From contig CAWHXW010000004.1 in the NCBI GenBank assembly GCA_963833465.1, positions 806,001-870,000 of the forward strand: DNA of 64,000 bases, in the 5' to 3' direction. Both the position numbers and the translations under genes were made by a program. Source of the DNA: Fen-1298 sp963833465. Its GTDB lineage: Bacteria; Bacteroidota; Ignavibacteria; UBA10030. The notes beneath the pieces were generated by a model, which was not told the DNA's origin, made no database searches, and worked only from the letters and a program-made list of their open reading frames with translations. Position 1 is the stretch's first letter; each line of letters opens with the position of its first letter. Shown here in pieces: positions 55,058 through 64,000 of this stretch.

Positions 55058-58009
55058 ATGATATTTCCGACTGAAGTTGAGACACGCAAACTCACGGCTA
55101 TTATGTTCACAGACATCAAAGGATTTTCCAAAAAGATGGCTAGGAACGAAGCTAGTGCTTTTGAGTTATTAAAAACACATGATGCTCTTTTACGCGTGCT
55201 CGCTGCAAAATTTGACGGCCGTATAATAAAATCTATCGGTGATTCATTCATGATTGACTTCGCTAGCGCGGTCAACGCAGTAAGATGTGCAATTGAAGCG
55301 CAAAAGCGATTCTCACATTTTAACAAAGAAAAATCGGAATTAGATAAAATAGAAATTCGAGTCGGTATTCATCTTGGTGATGTTATTATCCGTGATGATG
55401 ACATTATTGGAGACGGCGTGAACATCGCTTCCCGCATTGAAGCAATGGCAGGACCGAACCGAATTTGGATTTCACATGAAGTGTACCAACAGGTACGCAA
55501 TAAGATACCGCTGCGGGTTTTTCCGCTTGGACCTCAGCGACTAAAGAATATACTAGAACATGTCGAAGTATATGAAATCTTGATCGATAGCATTGCTGAA
55601 TTTGCAACACCATCTGTTAAAGCTTTAGAAACACTTGCATTGAATCAGGAAGAAATGGCTCACAGAGTTGAAAGTGAAGAAGCGTTAGAAGCCAAACATG
55701 TTGAAGAAGCAAAGCGAAGAGCCAAGCAAGGACTCGATAAAAGGGATGAAGAGCAGAAAAAAGAAATTGCCGATCACTATGCAAAAGCTAAAAAATATTA
55801 TGAGGAAGGTAAAATAAATGAAGCTGAAGAAGAATTAAATAAAATCTACCAAATCGACCCGCAGCAACGTATTAACACCGAACGCATGAAGGAAGCAGAA
55901 GAGCAAGAAAGGAAAACGCAGGAGTATTTTCAAAAAGCCAGTGATTTTTTTGCAAAAGGTCAGTTAAACGCTGCCGAAAGTGAAATAAACGAAATATTCC
56001 GGCTTCGTCCGCTGCATGTCGGCGCACAGCAGCTGCTTACACAAATCGAAGAAGAACGTTACCGAATCGAAGAAACTAAGAGAATTAGGCAAGCAGAAAA
56101 CGCACCAAAACAGATATCTAATGAAGAGAGGCATATTGAAGAACTTCTTGAGCAGGCACGTGCACTTCTTCAGGAAAATAAATTCACTGAGGCAATATTC
56201 ACATTGCACGAACTCTTTGCCATAGATCCGAATCATTCCGGCGCACGGCGATTAGAAGAAAGTATCCGTCAGACTGAACAAGCAAAAGCGGAATCGCTCC
56301 GCATTCAAGCAGTGCAGGCGCATGAGGAACGGCACGTCCAAGAACTCGTCAAACTTCAACAAAAAGTAGAGGAACAAAAACGCCAGCAGGTGAATCTTGC
56401 CCAGCAAAGTGAAGTTAAATTTCAACATAAAATAAATTATTACATTGCGGCTGCAATTATAACATTAGTAGTGGTATTATTTGGTATTCCGAAACTCTTA
56501 GACATCGTATTTCCCAAAAAAGCTTCGATTGCAATATTACAATTAATGAATATTTCACACCAAACAAACGATATTGATACATTTAATGCGCTTCCATTTT
56601 TACTAGCAAAAGATTTTTCAGAATGCGAACACCTAACCGTAATTGCTCCGTCTTCTTCACTTTTATACAAACCGGATCCCGCACATCTTCAGAAGATTAT
56701 ATCTTTGCTTCCCGCAAGCTATCTAGTGATTATAACCTTTCAAGAAAACCGCGGGAACTGCACTTTACAAATACGCCTATATATTCCAGACCAGCAAAAG
56801 ACTGTCTTTATCGGATCTGTGGAAGGGCAGATCGCTGAATTGGACAAAATGCGAACAGATATTATGCAAAAAGTTCTAGAAAAAATGGAAATAAAATCCA
56901 AATTGCCGGAGATCGAGCAAATTTCCAATGTTGATGCCTTCGAAAAATATTTGAAAGCCGTTTATCTTCTGCAGATAAATTCTGGAATCGAAATAGACTC
57001 TGCAAAAAATCTATTGCTTACTGCGGTACAAATTGACCCATCCTTCGGCACGGCGTATGGGATGCTCGCCGATATTAATCTGCAATTATTTTCAGCAACA
57101 GATGATTCACAGTATCTACAGTCTGCCTACGAATACGCACAACGCGCATTGCAATGTTCTCCCAAAGTCGCTCTTGCCCACAAAGTTCTTGCAACTTGCT
57201 GCCGTCTCCAGCAGAATTATAATACAGCTCTATCTTCAATAACACAGAGTGTAACATTATTTCCGCAGGATCCAGAATGTTACCGGGAACTTGCTTTTCT
57301 AGCTATCATTGCAGGAAAGTACGATGACGCTTCTTTGTACGCTTCCAACGCACTCTTGTACGATCCACTCAATGCAAAAACGCATTTCGCAATTGCATTA
57401 GCTCAACAAATGAAACAAGATTACTCTGCTGCAAAAAATTCTTTCAGGCAGGCACAATTTTTTGGAGAAGATGAGGAAATGCTTACAACTAATTATATTC
57501 AAAACATTTGGCTTAACGAAGGAAATTACGATAAAGTTATCGATTACTTCCAGCAAAAACTTAGTACTTCTCCTAAAGATTATAGATACCAATATTGGAT
57601 CGGACGCGCATACCAGCTCTCACTCCAAATTAACACCGCGCAAAAGTGGCTTAAAGATGGATTAGCAATAGCACAACAAGCAATTGAAACAAATCCTGAA
57701 GATGCTATAGCTCTTTCTTATGTGGGACTGTTTCATTCTCGGCTTGGAAATTTTGCGGATGGTGAAATAGCAATGAATAACGCTTTACAGATTAAAAGTA
57801 ATTCAACTGAAATTTTATTTCGAAGTGCGGAACTGTATTCTATCCAGCGTGATGTACAAAAGACGTTTTCTGCATTGGAAAAAGCATTACGTCAGAAGTA
57901 CGATTTTGCAGAACTTTTAAATGCAGATCTATCTTTCATCGCGCGCGAACCGGAATTTCTCACTGCAGTAACGCAAAAGATTGAAGGCAACTGGCCGGTA
58001 ATAAAATAA
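55058..58009 (+). CDS. Class III adenylate cyclase fused to TPR domains
   Basis: A 983-residue protein. The N-terminal cyclase domain (about 1-175) has the metal-binding Asp in IMFTDIKGFS and IKSIGDSFMIDF, and DGVNIASRIE with the Asn and Arg of the transition state; the Lys and Asp before them favour ATP as substrate. Charged helical repeats with TPR-like units follow (about 230-450). A single membrane helix (about 467-490, YYIAAAIITLVVVLFGIPKLL) separates this from a C-terminal region (500-983) with further TPRs. The cyclase would be inside and the C-terminal TPRs outside the membrane. Confidence 0.8.
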   Translation: MIFPTEVETRKLTAIMFTDIKGFSKKMARNEASAFELLKTHDALLRVLAAKFDGRIIKSIGDSFMIDFASAVNAVRCAIEAQKRFSHFNKEKSELDKIEIRVGIHLGDVIIRDDDIIGDGVNIASRIEAMAGPNRIWISHEVYQQVRNKIPLRVFPLGPQRLKNILEHVEVYEILIDSIAEFATPSVKALETLALNQEEMAHRVESEEALEAKHVEEAKRRAKQGLDKRDEEQKKEIADHYAKAKKYYEEGKINEAEEELNKIYQIDPQQRINTERMKEAEEQERKTQEYFQKASDFFAKGQLNAAESEINEIFRLRPLHVGAQQLLTQIEEERYRIEETKRIRQAENAPKQISNEERHIEELLEQARALLQENKFTEAIFTLHELFAIDPNHSGARRLEESIRQTEQAKAESLRIQAVQAHEERHVQELVKLQQKVEEQKRQQVNLAQQSEVKFQHKINYYIAAAIITLVVVLFGIPKLLDIVFPKKASIAILQLMNISHQTNDIDTFNALPFLLAKDFSECEHLTVIAPSSSLLYKPDPAHLQKIISLLPASYLVIITFQENRGNCTLQIRLYIPDQQKTVFIGSVEGQIAELDKMRTDIMQKVLEKMEIKSKLPEIEQISNVDAFEKYLKAVYLLQINSGIEIDSAKNLLLTAVQIDPSFGTAYGMLADINLQLFSATDDSQYLQSAYEYAQRALQCSPKVALAHKVLATCCRLQQNYNTALSSITQSVTLFPQDPECYRELAFLAIIAGKYDDASLYASNALLYDPLNAKTHFAIALAQQMKQDYSAAKNSFRQAQFFGEDEEMLTTNYIQNIWLNEGNYDKVIDYFQQKLSTSPKDYRYQYWIGRAYQLSLQINTAQKWLKDGLAIAQQAIETNPEDAIALSYVGLFHSRLGNFADGEIAMNNALQIKSNSTEILFRSAELYSIQRDVQKTFSALEKALRQKYDFAELLNADLSFIAREPEFLTAVTQKIEGNWPVIK

Positions 58010-58146
58010 ATCTGAATTATATTTATTCTGTTGTTAATCACGGTTTATTGGTCATAAATCACAAGTTGCCTTCCTTCCCTTTTTTCCATAATATAAATAT
58101 GTGAAGTGCATTTATTCAATTCATAAGTTCTTTATTTGATCATTCT

Positions 58147-58626
58147 ATGGCACTCCGACGAAGAATAGTACGAGAACGAGTTTTACAGGCGCTCTATGCG
58201 TACGAACTTTCTAATGAACCTATCCAGTTTATTATAGAGAACATTGTCGCTGATTTGGAGAAACAGCCTGAGTCGTTTGCCTTCGCCAAACAATTAATCC
58301 TCAAAGTTATCGAATGCAACAAAGAGTTAGACGATTTAATCCGCCAGCGGATTGAACATTGGGAATTTAACCGTCTTGCGATTATAGACCGGATTGTGCT
58401 GCGAATGAGTATTTGCGAATTATTGTACTTCGATGATATCCCGCCAAAAGTCACTATCAATGAAGCCATAGAAATTGCACGCGACTTTAGCACCGAAAAA
58501 AGTGATAAGTTCGTCAATGGAGTGCTTGACTCAATTCTTGACGATTTAAAAAAAGACGGCAGGATAAATAAATCAGGACGAGGATTAGTGAACACGGGTG
58601 TGAACAAACAATCCAAGCAAAAATGA
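58147..58626 (+). CDS. nusB: Transcription antitermination factor NusB
   Basis: A 159-residue helical protein with the family start RRIVRERVLQALYAYELS, IEHWEFNRLAIIDRIVLRMSICELLY and KVTINEAIEIARDFSTEKSDKFVNGVLD. It acts with NusA, NusE and NusG on rRNA operon antitermination. Its stop overlaps the start of the MFS gene by 4 bases (ATGA). Confidence 0.92.
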   Translation: MALRRRIVRERVLQALYAYELSNEPIQFIIENIVADLEKQPESFAFAKQLILKVIECNKELDDLIRQRIEHWEFNRLAIIDRIVLRMSICELLYFDDIPPKVTINEAIEIARDFSTEKSDKFVNGVLDSILDDLKKDGRINKSGRGLVNTGVNKQSKQK

Positions 58627-59903
58627 GCAGCATTCTTCATCCTCCGTCTTTCTATACGGCAACACGCTGGCAAATTTTTTCATGGGCGCTTTTCGATTTC
58701 GCACATACTGCATTTTACGTTCTAATTCTTACCGTAGGATATCCGCTCTACTTTAAGGAAATTGTTGTTCAAAGCAGCAGCCAAGGAGATTTTTTATGGG
58801 GTTCTGCGTTTAGTATTTCAATGCTAATAGTGGCGATCTTTTCTCCTGTGCTTGGCGCCGTCGCCGATTATGGCGCAGGAAAAAAACGATTCCTCGGTAT
58901 TCTCACTGCAATATGCGTTCTCGCAACATCAAGTCTTTTCTTCGTGCATTCTGGAATGATTTTTTGGGGGATAGCTCTTCTAATTGTTTCAAATATTGGG
59001 TTCGAGGCAGGACTTGTATTTTATGATGCATTCCTTCCGGAGATCACAACGGCTCGCAGCTACGGCCGCGTCTCGGGTTATGGATTCGCTTTGGGATATG
59101 TTGGTTCGCTTGTTTCGCTTGCAGTAGTGTTTCCTTTATATGCAGGTGGATTCGTCACGGACAATCTATTTAATATTCGGTTGAGCTTTATAATAGCCGC
59201 AGCTTTCTTTTTCACTTTCTCACTGCCGTTGTTTTTCTTTCTTCCAGATAAACAGCGAACAGGCAGTTTAAAGTTAGATTTTATTAAAATCGGTTTTGCT
59301 CGGCTCAGAAATACATATCAGCAATTTCCCCGATATCGCAACATCGCGCGCTTTCTATTTTCCTACTTTATTTATATCGACGGCGTGAATACAATCATCG
59401 TGTTTTCTTCAATCTTTGCGCGCACAACACTCAAGATGGACGTTAGCGAAATTGTCGTTTACTTTGCCATGGTGCAAACTTCTGCAATTTTCGGTTCTAT
59501 TATGTTCGGTATATTGGCAGATCACACAACTCATAAACGAACGCTTAGCATTACTTTGCTTTTATGGCTTATCATTGTAGCGATAGCATTCTTTATTCAA
59601 GATAAATGGATGTTTTATGGACTCGGTGTGCTTGCCGGATTGGCTCTCGGCTCATCTCAATCAACCAGCAGGGGAATGATGTCTATCATCACTCCACAAG
59701 AAAAGAAAACAGAGTTTTTCGGATTTTATTCGTTCTTCGGAAAAGCATCAGCTGTACTTGGACCTGTTGTTTTCGGATTCGTCTCGTCGTATCTAAATCA
59801 AAGGTTTGCAATTCTCTCTGTTGGATTCTTTCTTCTCACCGGACTTATTCTGTTACAGCGAGTGGAAGAACGTTTAGCAGATAATTCACTTACAACTTCT
59901 TAA
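58623..59903 (+). CDS. MFS transporter of the UMF1/Atg22-like family
   Basis: A 426-residue membrane protein with about 12 helices. The start WQIFSWALFDFAHTAFYVLILTV is typical of UMF1 proteins, followed by SPVLGAVADYGAGKKRFLG and, at the second half, ALGSSQSTSRGMMSIITP. The transported compound is unknown. The 4-base overlap with nusB indicates joint translation. Confidence 0.85.
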   Translation: MSSILHPPSFYTATRWQIFSWALFDFAHTAFYVLILTVGYPLYFKEIVVQSSSQGDFLWGSAFSISMLIVAIFSPVLGAVADYGAGKKRFLGILTAICVLATSSLFFVHSGMIFWGIALLIVSNIGFEAGLVFYDAFLPEITTARSYGRVSGYGFALGYVGSLVSLAVVFPLYAGGFVTDNLFNIRLSFIIAAAFFFTFSLPLFFFLPDKQRTGSLKLDFIKIGFARLRNTYQQFPRYRNIARFLFSYFIYIDGVNTIIVFSSIFARTTLKMDVSEIVVYFAMVQTSAIFGSIMFGILADHTTHKRTLSITLLLWLIIVAIAFFIQDKWMFYGLGVLAGLALGSSQSTSRGMMSIITPQEKKTEFFGFYSFFGKASAVLGPVVFGFVSSYLNQRFAILSVGFFLLTGLILLQRVEERLADNSLTTS

Positions 59904-59928
59904 AATTTTTATCAAGAAGGAATATCTT

Positions 59929-60858
59929 ATGTGTTCACGATATTGCTGCTTCATTTTCCTAATTGTTTTCTTTCTTGGCTGCAGCACCGAAGAAAAAGAA
60001 ACCACAACAAAAGGCAATCTTCGCGTTTTTATTCCCGAGTCTATAGAGCCCGTGATGATTGACGAAGTGAATGAATTCCTTGACCTTTATCATGCAAATG
60101 GCGCAAATATAACAGATACAATAGTCTCCGCTGAGATTGCTGCACGCCGTTTCGTTCAGGACACAGCGCGGATTGCTTTTCTTCCTCGTCCATTGACGCA
60201 AGCGGAAAAAGAGCAAGTGAAAAAGATTTCTGCCGACCTGAACGAACTGATTATCGCTTACGATGGTATTGTTGCTGTCGTACATCCAAAAAATAAAATA
60301 GCAGAAATGACGACAACAGAAATTCAAAAAATATTATCAGGAACGATTACAAGATGGGAGCAGCTCGCTAAGCCGATGAAAGGCGCAATTAAAATTTATT
60401 GCCAGGATTCATCAGATGTGACAGATTATCTTAAATTACGACTAATGAAGCAAGCTGACATCTCTGCAAAATTCATACGCACAAGTTCAGATATTCAAAC
60501 TCTTCAATATGTAGAAATAAATCCTCTTGCGATCGGCTTTATAGCATTAACATGGATTGATTCTGCAAAATCAGCAGTGAAAATTCTCAACCTTGGTAGA
60601 ACAGGTGAAGACACAGATACGACATTTGCAGCGCCGGCTGAGACGATCGGGCAATACTTTTCACCTCACCCGGCAAATATTTATAGAAATTATTATCCTC
60701 TCAAGCGTCTGATTTATATGTACACAAGAGGACAAATTGATTTAGCGGCGGGTTTTGGCACTTACGTTGCTACCGCGGAAGGACAAAAGCTTTTCCTAAA
60801 ACATGGACTGCTTCCCGGAACACAGAAAATAAAGCTGAGAACAAACCAACCGGAATAA
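59929..60858 (+). CDS. Orphan PstS-like periplasmic binding lipoprotein
   Basis: A 309-residue lipoprotein with lipobox FFLGC (Cys near residue 19). The fold is that of PstS: GNLRVFIPESIEPVMIDEVNEFL, ARIAFLPRPLTQAEKEQV, YDGIVAVVHPKNKIAEMTTTEIQKILSGTITRWEQL, IGFIALTWIDSAK and LIYMYTRGQIDLAAGFGTYVATAEGQK. It lacks the GSGTG-type phosphate loop seen in the other two PstS proteins. AAGAAGGAA precedes the ATG. It is not next to permease genes and has no Pho box that I can see, so its ligand may differ from phosphate. Confidence 0.75.
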   Translation: MCSRYCCFIFLIVFFLGCSTEEKETTTKGNLRVFIPESIEPVMIDEVNEFLDLYHANGANITDTIVSAEIAARRFVQDTARIAFLPRPLTQAEKEQVKKISADLNELIIAYDGIVAVVHPKNKIAEMTTTEIQKILSGTITRWEQLAKPMKGAIKIYCQDSSDVTDYLKLRLMKQADISAKFIRTSSDIQTLQYVEINPLAIGFIALTWIDSAKSAVKILNLGRTGEDTDTTFAAPAETIGQYFSPHPANIYRNYYPLKRLIYMYTRGQIDLAAGFGTYVATAEGQKLFLKHGLLPGTQKIKLRTNQPE

Positions 60859-61501
60859 CCTTTGCACTGGCTTGATTACATTTTCTAATGACTCAATTTA
60901 ATTCATGACACATTTTATTGAATAGACATAGAATTTGACTCTTGACACACAAATTTATTCCTTAAATGATTGAACTAATAATTTTCACATTCTTACTTCT
61001 CATTTAGACAGTGGAACCAATAATTGGGAGAGTGGAACTATTTGCTCGGATAAAGAAACTTGTCGTTCAATGTTTCAGAGATAAAATCATGTACCCAATA
61101 AGGATAATTGTTCATACTAATAGTCATTGTTTTACTAAAATTGCTTTGTGCTTTACAAAAAGATAGAGTGATGAAAAAATAAGAACGTTATATAATAGGT
61201 TTCTTCATAGTAATTACTCTTAAACAGGGTTTGAAAACGAGGTAGGAATTAAAAAAATTGATTACAAAATAATATAATCTAAAGATTTATTTTTCACTCA
61301 TCTGTCGTATTTTAACAAGCAACTTGCAGCTATTTTTGCGCAAGTATTAGCTTCTTGCTATGGCTGTTTAAAAGTTTCAAAAGATAATGTTATTCCGAAT
61401 CTATTTCGGAATCCATATTAGGTAGATCTTCAGAAGGTTGCCAAGTTTAAGCTATGAGAACCTTCCGATGGTGACAACTTAAAAAATGTCCGACATTTAC
61501 A
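60859..61501. other. AT-rich intergenic region with a short direct repeat
   Basis: About 640 bp with no intact gene. AGTGGAAC occurs at 61010-61017 and 61031-61038, 21 bp apart, which recalls the repeated terminal sites of IS21-type elements; no transposase or matching second end is present, so this is only a possible remnant. The right half has a hairpin at 61392-61412 and a GAAGGTT/AACCTTC inverted pair at 61433-61465. Confidence 0.35.
61392..61412. other. Hairpin-forming inverted repeat
   Basis: ATTCCGAA and TTCGGAAT are separated by the 5-base loop TCTAT. It lies 90 bp downstream of the stop of the minus-strand propeller/barrel gene. No T-run follows in that direction, so a terminator role is doubtful; it may be a small intergenic repeat. 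Confidence 0.4.
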
Positions 61502-63814
61502 TCAAAAATCGGGGCCAAGCGCAAAGTAGTAATACGGCTCAGAGAAACTTCCCACTCTAAATCTCCATGCAATATCAAATCGGATCGGTAAGCCGAGAAG
61601 GAAAAACCGCATTCCGACTCCGGTTCCCATTAGCAGATCATCAGTAACTGTCGAGCCGTCATTGGGATCTGTGGCGAATGCCCTCCAAGAATGATTGTCG
61701 CTCCACGCCGAACCCATATCAAAAAATGCTGTGCCAAGAATATTGGCAAACCCAATTGGAAGCGCTCCGAAGATGAGATATTTTAAAAGCGGAAAACGAA
61801 ATTCAATATTTGTCACAGCAAACTTGGTTCCTATTTGCTGGGCGTAATCATACCCGCGCAGCGGAAGCACTTGGGTCAGAAACGCAAAATCCTCTACATT
61901 ATAAATAGGAATATCGCTTGTCGCAAGATGGTAATTCATCCATCCTTCAGTTCCGCCGAGGAGAAAGTTTTGTTTATTGCTTCCAGTACTCATTCCACCT
62001 GAAAGACGGTACACGAAGATCAATTCCTTTGCCCATTTGTTGTAGCTTCTATAATCAGCAGTAAATGTTTGCATATCCAATCCATCATTACCTACCTTTG
62101 GCGTGCCGTAAAATGTAAAGTTGAAGCGAGATCCGTTGTTAGGGCCAAACCATTCTCCTTGCCAGATGGAATTGTCATTTACATAGCTGACGAGCGGCAA
62201 TATAAGCGAGCGCTTTTCCGAAGGGCTGGAAGAATTATCCAGATTATCCCGCGAGAGATTTAACCACATCAAAGAACAATCGATGCGATTGAATCGGTCT
62301 ATCGGATAAGACGCCATTGCGCCGACAGCCCACGTCTCGAAACGATATAGCGAATCATAATCTGCTCCTTGCAACCCGAGATACAAAAACTTTGCATCAT
62401 GAAACGCTTGAAATCCCCAATCGATACGATTCGGCAAATACAAATAGGAAATGCCGTAATCACTATTCCTCAGGTCAATTAGCAGATTAGTTTCAAAAAC
62501 GATTTGATGATCGCCCAACATATCACTGAAAGCTAAAACAGTACTGCCTTCTGCACCGTAAAATGTGTTGTAATCTGCCGCACCATACACAAGGTCAGGA
62601 GAAAAGTTAAGTTTGTAACGGCGCGGGATATAATTGCTATCAGCATCCTGATTATCTGTAATTACAACCTGCGAAATCGGCGGCGGAACATTAGTTGTAT
62701 CGTGCATTGCATCTGGAGAAAAAATATAATTGGAAAGATCTGCTTTTGCGCCTGAATGGTATGTCGAATCCATCCCGATTGAATCTACGACAACGACAAC
62801 ATTCTTGTGTACTGCAATTGTGTCGGAGGATAATGCAGCCGCTGTGACTTCTTTCGGTTTTTCTTCACGCGGAAGTTTGTATTTCATTTTGTAAAATTCA
62901 GTCGGCTCCAACGATTTTACGTTCAGTTTACGTTCAAATGGACGAAGCATCAAGTAAATGTCGAATCCTGCTTCATTGAGAGATGCAAATGCTAATTTAG
63001 AACCATCGTGCGAAAGCGAGAGCTGATACAACCCGCTAATGGAATTTGTAATAGGATAGCATTTGTCTGAATCCAATTCCTGCACATAAATATTGTTGAT
63101 GCCGTTCAGATCGGCGATATATAAAATCTTTTTACCGTCCGGTGAAACAACCGGTGAAGTTTTGTTGCAATTGGGCTGTGAAGTGATTCGTTTAATAATA
63201 CCGGAAGAAATATCGATCGAGTATAAATTGATTTGAGAATAATCGAATTTCCAAATTTTTAAGTTCTTCGATACTGCAGATGGTGATATCATGTTTCCTC
63301 TATCAGATGCGAAGTAAATCGTTTTACCATCTGGAGAAAATACCGGATCACTATCTGAAAAAATATCGTTGGTAAGATTTTTCACTTCCTTGGTAGTTAA
63401 ATTGTAGATATAAATATCGGATTGCGGCGATTTGACGCCAACAAATGTCAGTAAATTGCCATCATTACTCCAATTAACCGAAAACACACCATCCAGATCA
63501 AGCTTAATCTTTTCCTGCTTGCCTGATGCAACATCTACGAGAAATATTGCATCGCACTCACCCGCTTTTACAGCGAGTGCAATTTTCTTTCCATCCGGCG
63601 ACCACGTGATGCCTGGCGTCAGCAAATGCATCTCTTCAAAATTATTCGTCTTTTGCCCGCTAACTAGTTTCTTGAGAATCTCGCCGTCTAACGTCGACAT
63701 TATATAGACATCGAAGTAATCATTTCTGTCGGATATAAATGCAATCTTGTCGCCCTGCGGCGAGATTGCCGGGCTTGTGTTATAAAAGTTTCCATCCTTC
63801 GTGTGATCCGTCAT
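61502..63814 (-). CDS. TolB-type beta-propeller plus BamA-like barrel protein (main part, 5' end frameshifted)
   Basis: The readable part encodes 770 residues. From MTDHTKDGNFYNTSPAISPQGDKIAFISDR on there are six TolB/WD40-like propeller blades of the SPDGKKI type (to about residue 300), a linker, and then a C-terminal 16-strand-like surface-antigen barrel (about 380-770) ending EPYYYFALGPDF, with aromatic C-terminal Phe. This ATG is probably not the true start: in-frame codons reach back through KREEPADFSYKR to a stop near 63907, and the neighbouring frame continues the protein upstream. Such fusions probably assemble in the outer membrane. Function is unknown. Confidence 0.75.
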   Translation of the reverse strand: MTDHTKDGNFYNTSPAISPQGDKIAFISDRNDYFDVYIMSTLDGEILKKLVSGQKTNNFEEMHLLTPGITWSPDGKKIALAVKAGECDAIFLVDVASGKQEKIKLDLDGVFSVNWSNDGNLLTFVGVKSPQSDIYIYNLTTKEVKNLTNDIFSDSDPVFSPDGKTIYFASDRGNMISPSAVSKNLKIWKFDYSQINLYSIDISSGIIKRITSQPNCNKTSPVVSPDGKKILYIADLNGINNIYVQELDSDKCYPITNSISGLYQLSLSHDGSKLAFASLNEAGFDIYLMLRPFERKLNVKSLEPTEFYKMKYKLPREEKPKEVTAAALSSDTIAVHKNVVVVVDSIGMDSTYHSGAKADLSNYIFSPDAMHDTTNVPPPISQVVITDNQDADSNYIPRRYKLNFSPDLVYGAADYNTFYGAEGSTVLAFSDMLGDHQIVFETNLLIDLRNSDYGISYLYLPNRIDWGFQAFHDAKFLYLGLQGADYDSLYRFETWAVGAMASYPIDRFNRIDCSLMWLNLSRDNLDNSSSPSEKRSLILPLVSYVNDNSIWQGEWFGPNNGSRFNFTFYGTPKVGNDGLDMQTFTADYRSYNKWAKELIFVYRLSGGMSTGSNKQNFLLGGTEGWMNYHLATSDIPIYNVEDFAFLTQVLPLRGYDYAQQIGTKFAVTNIEFRFPLLKYLIFGALPIGFANILGTAFFDMGSAWSDNHSWRAFATDPNDGSTVTDDLLMGTGVGMRFFLLGLPIRFDIAWRFRVGSFSEPYYYFALGPDF

Positions 63815-63866
63815 ACGTTTATATGAAAAATCTGCCGGTTCTTCGCGTTTTGCGACATCCGGCCAA

Positions 63867-64000
63867 TCAGTACACTTTTTGTTCTTTCTGCCAGCGCTCT
63901 GAAAGCTCTTTTATAGATAAACCAATCGACGCTTTGAACCCTCTTTCAATGCTTCTGGAGCTCTTTATCTGACTGAATATTTCTGCGATCTTTTGCTCGC
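63867..64000 (-). pseudogene. Upstream piece of the propeller/barrel gene in a shifted frame
   Basis: In the minus strand the frame from the edge reads KIAEIFSQIKSSRSIERGF, then SIGLSIKELSERWQKEQKVY, and ends at TGA 63869-63867. The continuing frame then gives WPDVAKREEPADFSYKRMTDHTKDG. With one base removed at about 63868 the reading is VYYWPDVAKREEP, an unbroken protein. The ELSERWQKE stretch looks like the end of the peptidase-MA-like domain that usually precedes the propeller in this family. The rest of the gene lies beyond the window. Confidence 0.6.

Noticed and set aside
58194..58673. Minus-strand open frame of 159 codons over nusB
   Set aside because: Fully antisense to nusB, no motif, no promoter seen.
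61010..61038. AGTGGAAC direct repeats as the end of an IS21-type element
   Set aside because: No transposase, no matching opposite end and no target duplication in the window, so it is noted only as a possible remnant.
1..64000. CRISPR arrays, tRNA or rRNA genes, prophage
   Set aside because: I found no regular repeat-spacer array, no cloverleaf-type sequence and no phage structural or integrase gene in the window.

Overview
The window is AT-rich chromosomal DNA of a Gram-negative bacterium. It encodes an outer-membrane OprP-type porin, lipoproteins with clear lipoboxes, a TolB-propeller/BamA-type surface protein and an OlsF-type ornithine-lipid synthase. Together with the two-component style and the unlinked housekeeping genes (uvrB, nusB, ackA, comF), this suggests the Bacteroidota/Ignavibacteriota (FCB) side of the tree. 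No rRNA or tRNA gene was found, so the assignment is an inference.

The dominant theme is phosphate. At the left edge lie PhoR (partial) and PhoB. I see a recurrent direct repeat, TTAACA-N5-(G/A)TAACA with 11-bp periodicity, often in three copies, upstream of several units: a small membrane protein (1183), a glycosyltransferase-metallophosphoesterase-HAD operon (1467-4451), a TPR protein (6973), a polyphosphate-type operon on the minus strand (14654 down to 10059), a secreted acid phosphatase (25646), the first Pst operon with its porin (29369-35612) and the second Pst operon (35797-40742). I interpret this repeat as the local Pho box. The regulon then covers uptake (porin, two Pst systems, two PhoU), scavenging phosphatases, polyphosphate turnover (Ppx/GppA, SixA, a tandem pair of thymidylate-kinase-like P-loop proteins) and membrane-lipid replacement (glycosyltransferase, and by context olsF).

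Three parts of this phosphate island look unusual. (1) The second Pst operon encodes two PstB paralogues whose defects are complementary: one has lost the Q-loop Gln and H-loop His, the other has lost the LSGGQ signature. This predicts an asymmetric heterodimeric ATPase in a phosphate importer. (2) A second PhoB-like regulator (8643) has an intact DNA-binding domain, but its receiver has lost the phospho-acceptor Asp, the Thr and the Lys. (3) Of the two thymidylate-kinase-like proteins beside Ppx and SixA, one has Arg in place of the P-loop Lys.

Between 14.9 and 23.2 kb lies a minus-strand surface-sugar cluster: NeuB-like synthase, KdsC-like phosphatase, SDR, class III aminotransferase, split transketolase, SpsF-type cytidylyltransferase, a glycosyltransferase-like protein and a flippase-like membrane protein. 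It suggests an unrecognised ulosonic-acid-type sugar. From 40.8 kb on the content is mixed: PAS sensor, UvrB, ComF, a TerB-like/receiver protein, a nucleotidyltransferase plus CDP-alcohol phosphatidyltransferase pair, a split UvrD helicase, acetate kinase, alpha-glucan phosphorylase, a cyclase-TPR protein, NusB, an MFS transporter, an orphan PstS-like lipoprotein and the propeller/barrel protein at the right edge.

Four genes are broken. pstA2, the flippase-like gene and the propeller/barrel gene each carry what looks like a single-base frameshift, and uvrD is split by about 105 bp containing several stops. Whether these are real mutations or assembly errors cannot be decided from the sequence alone.
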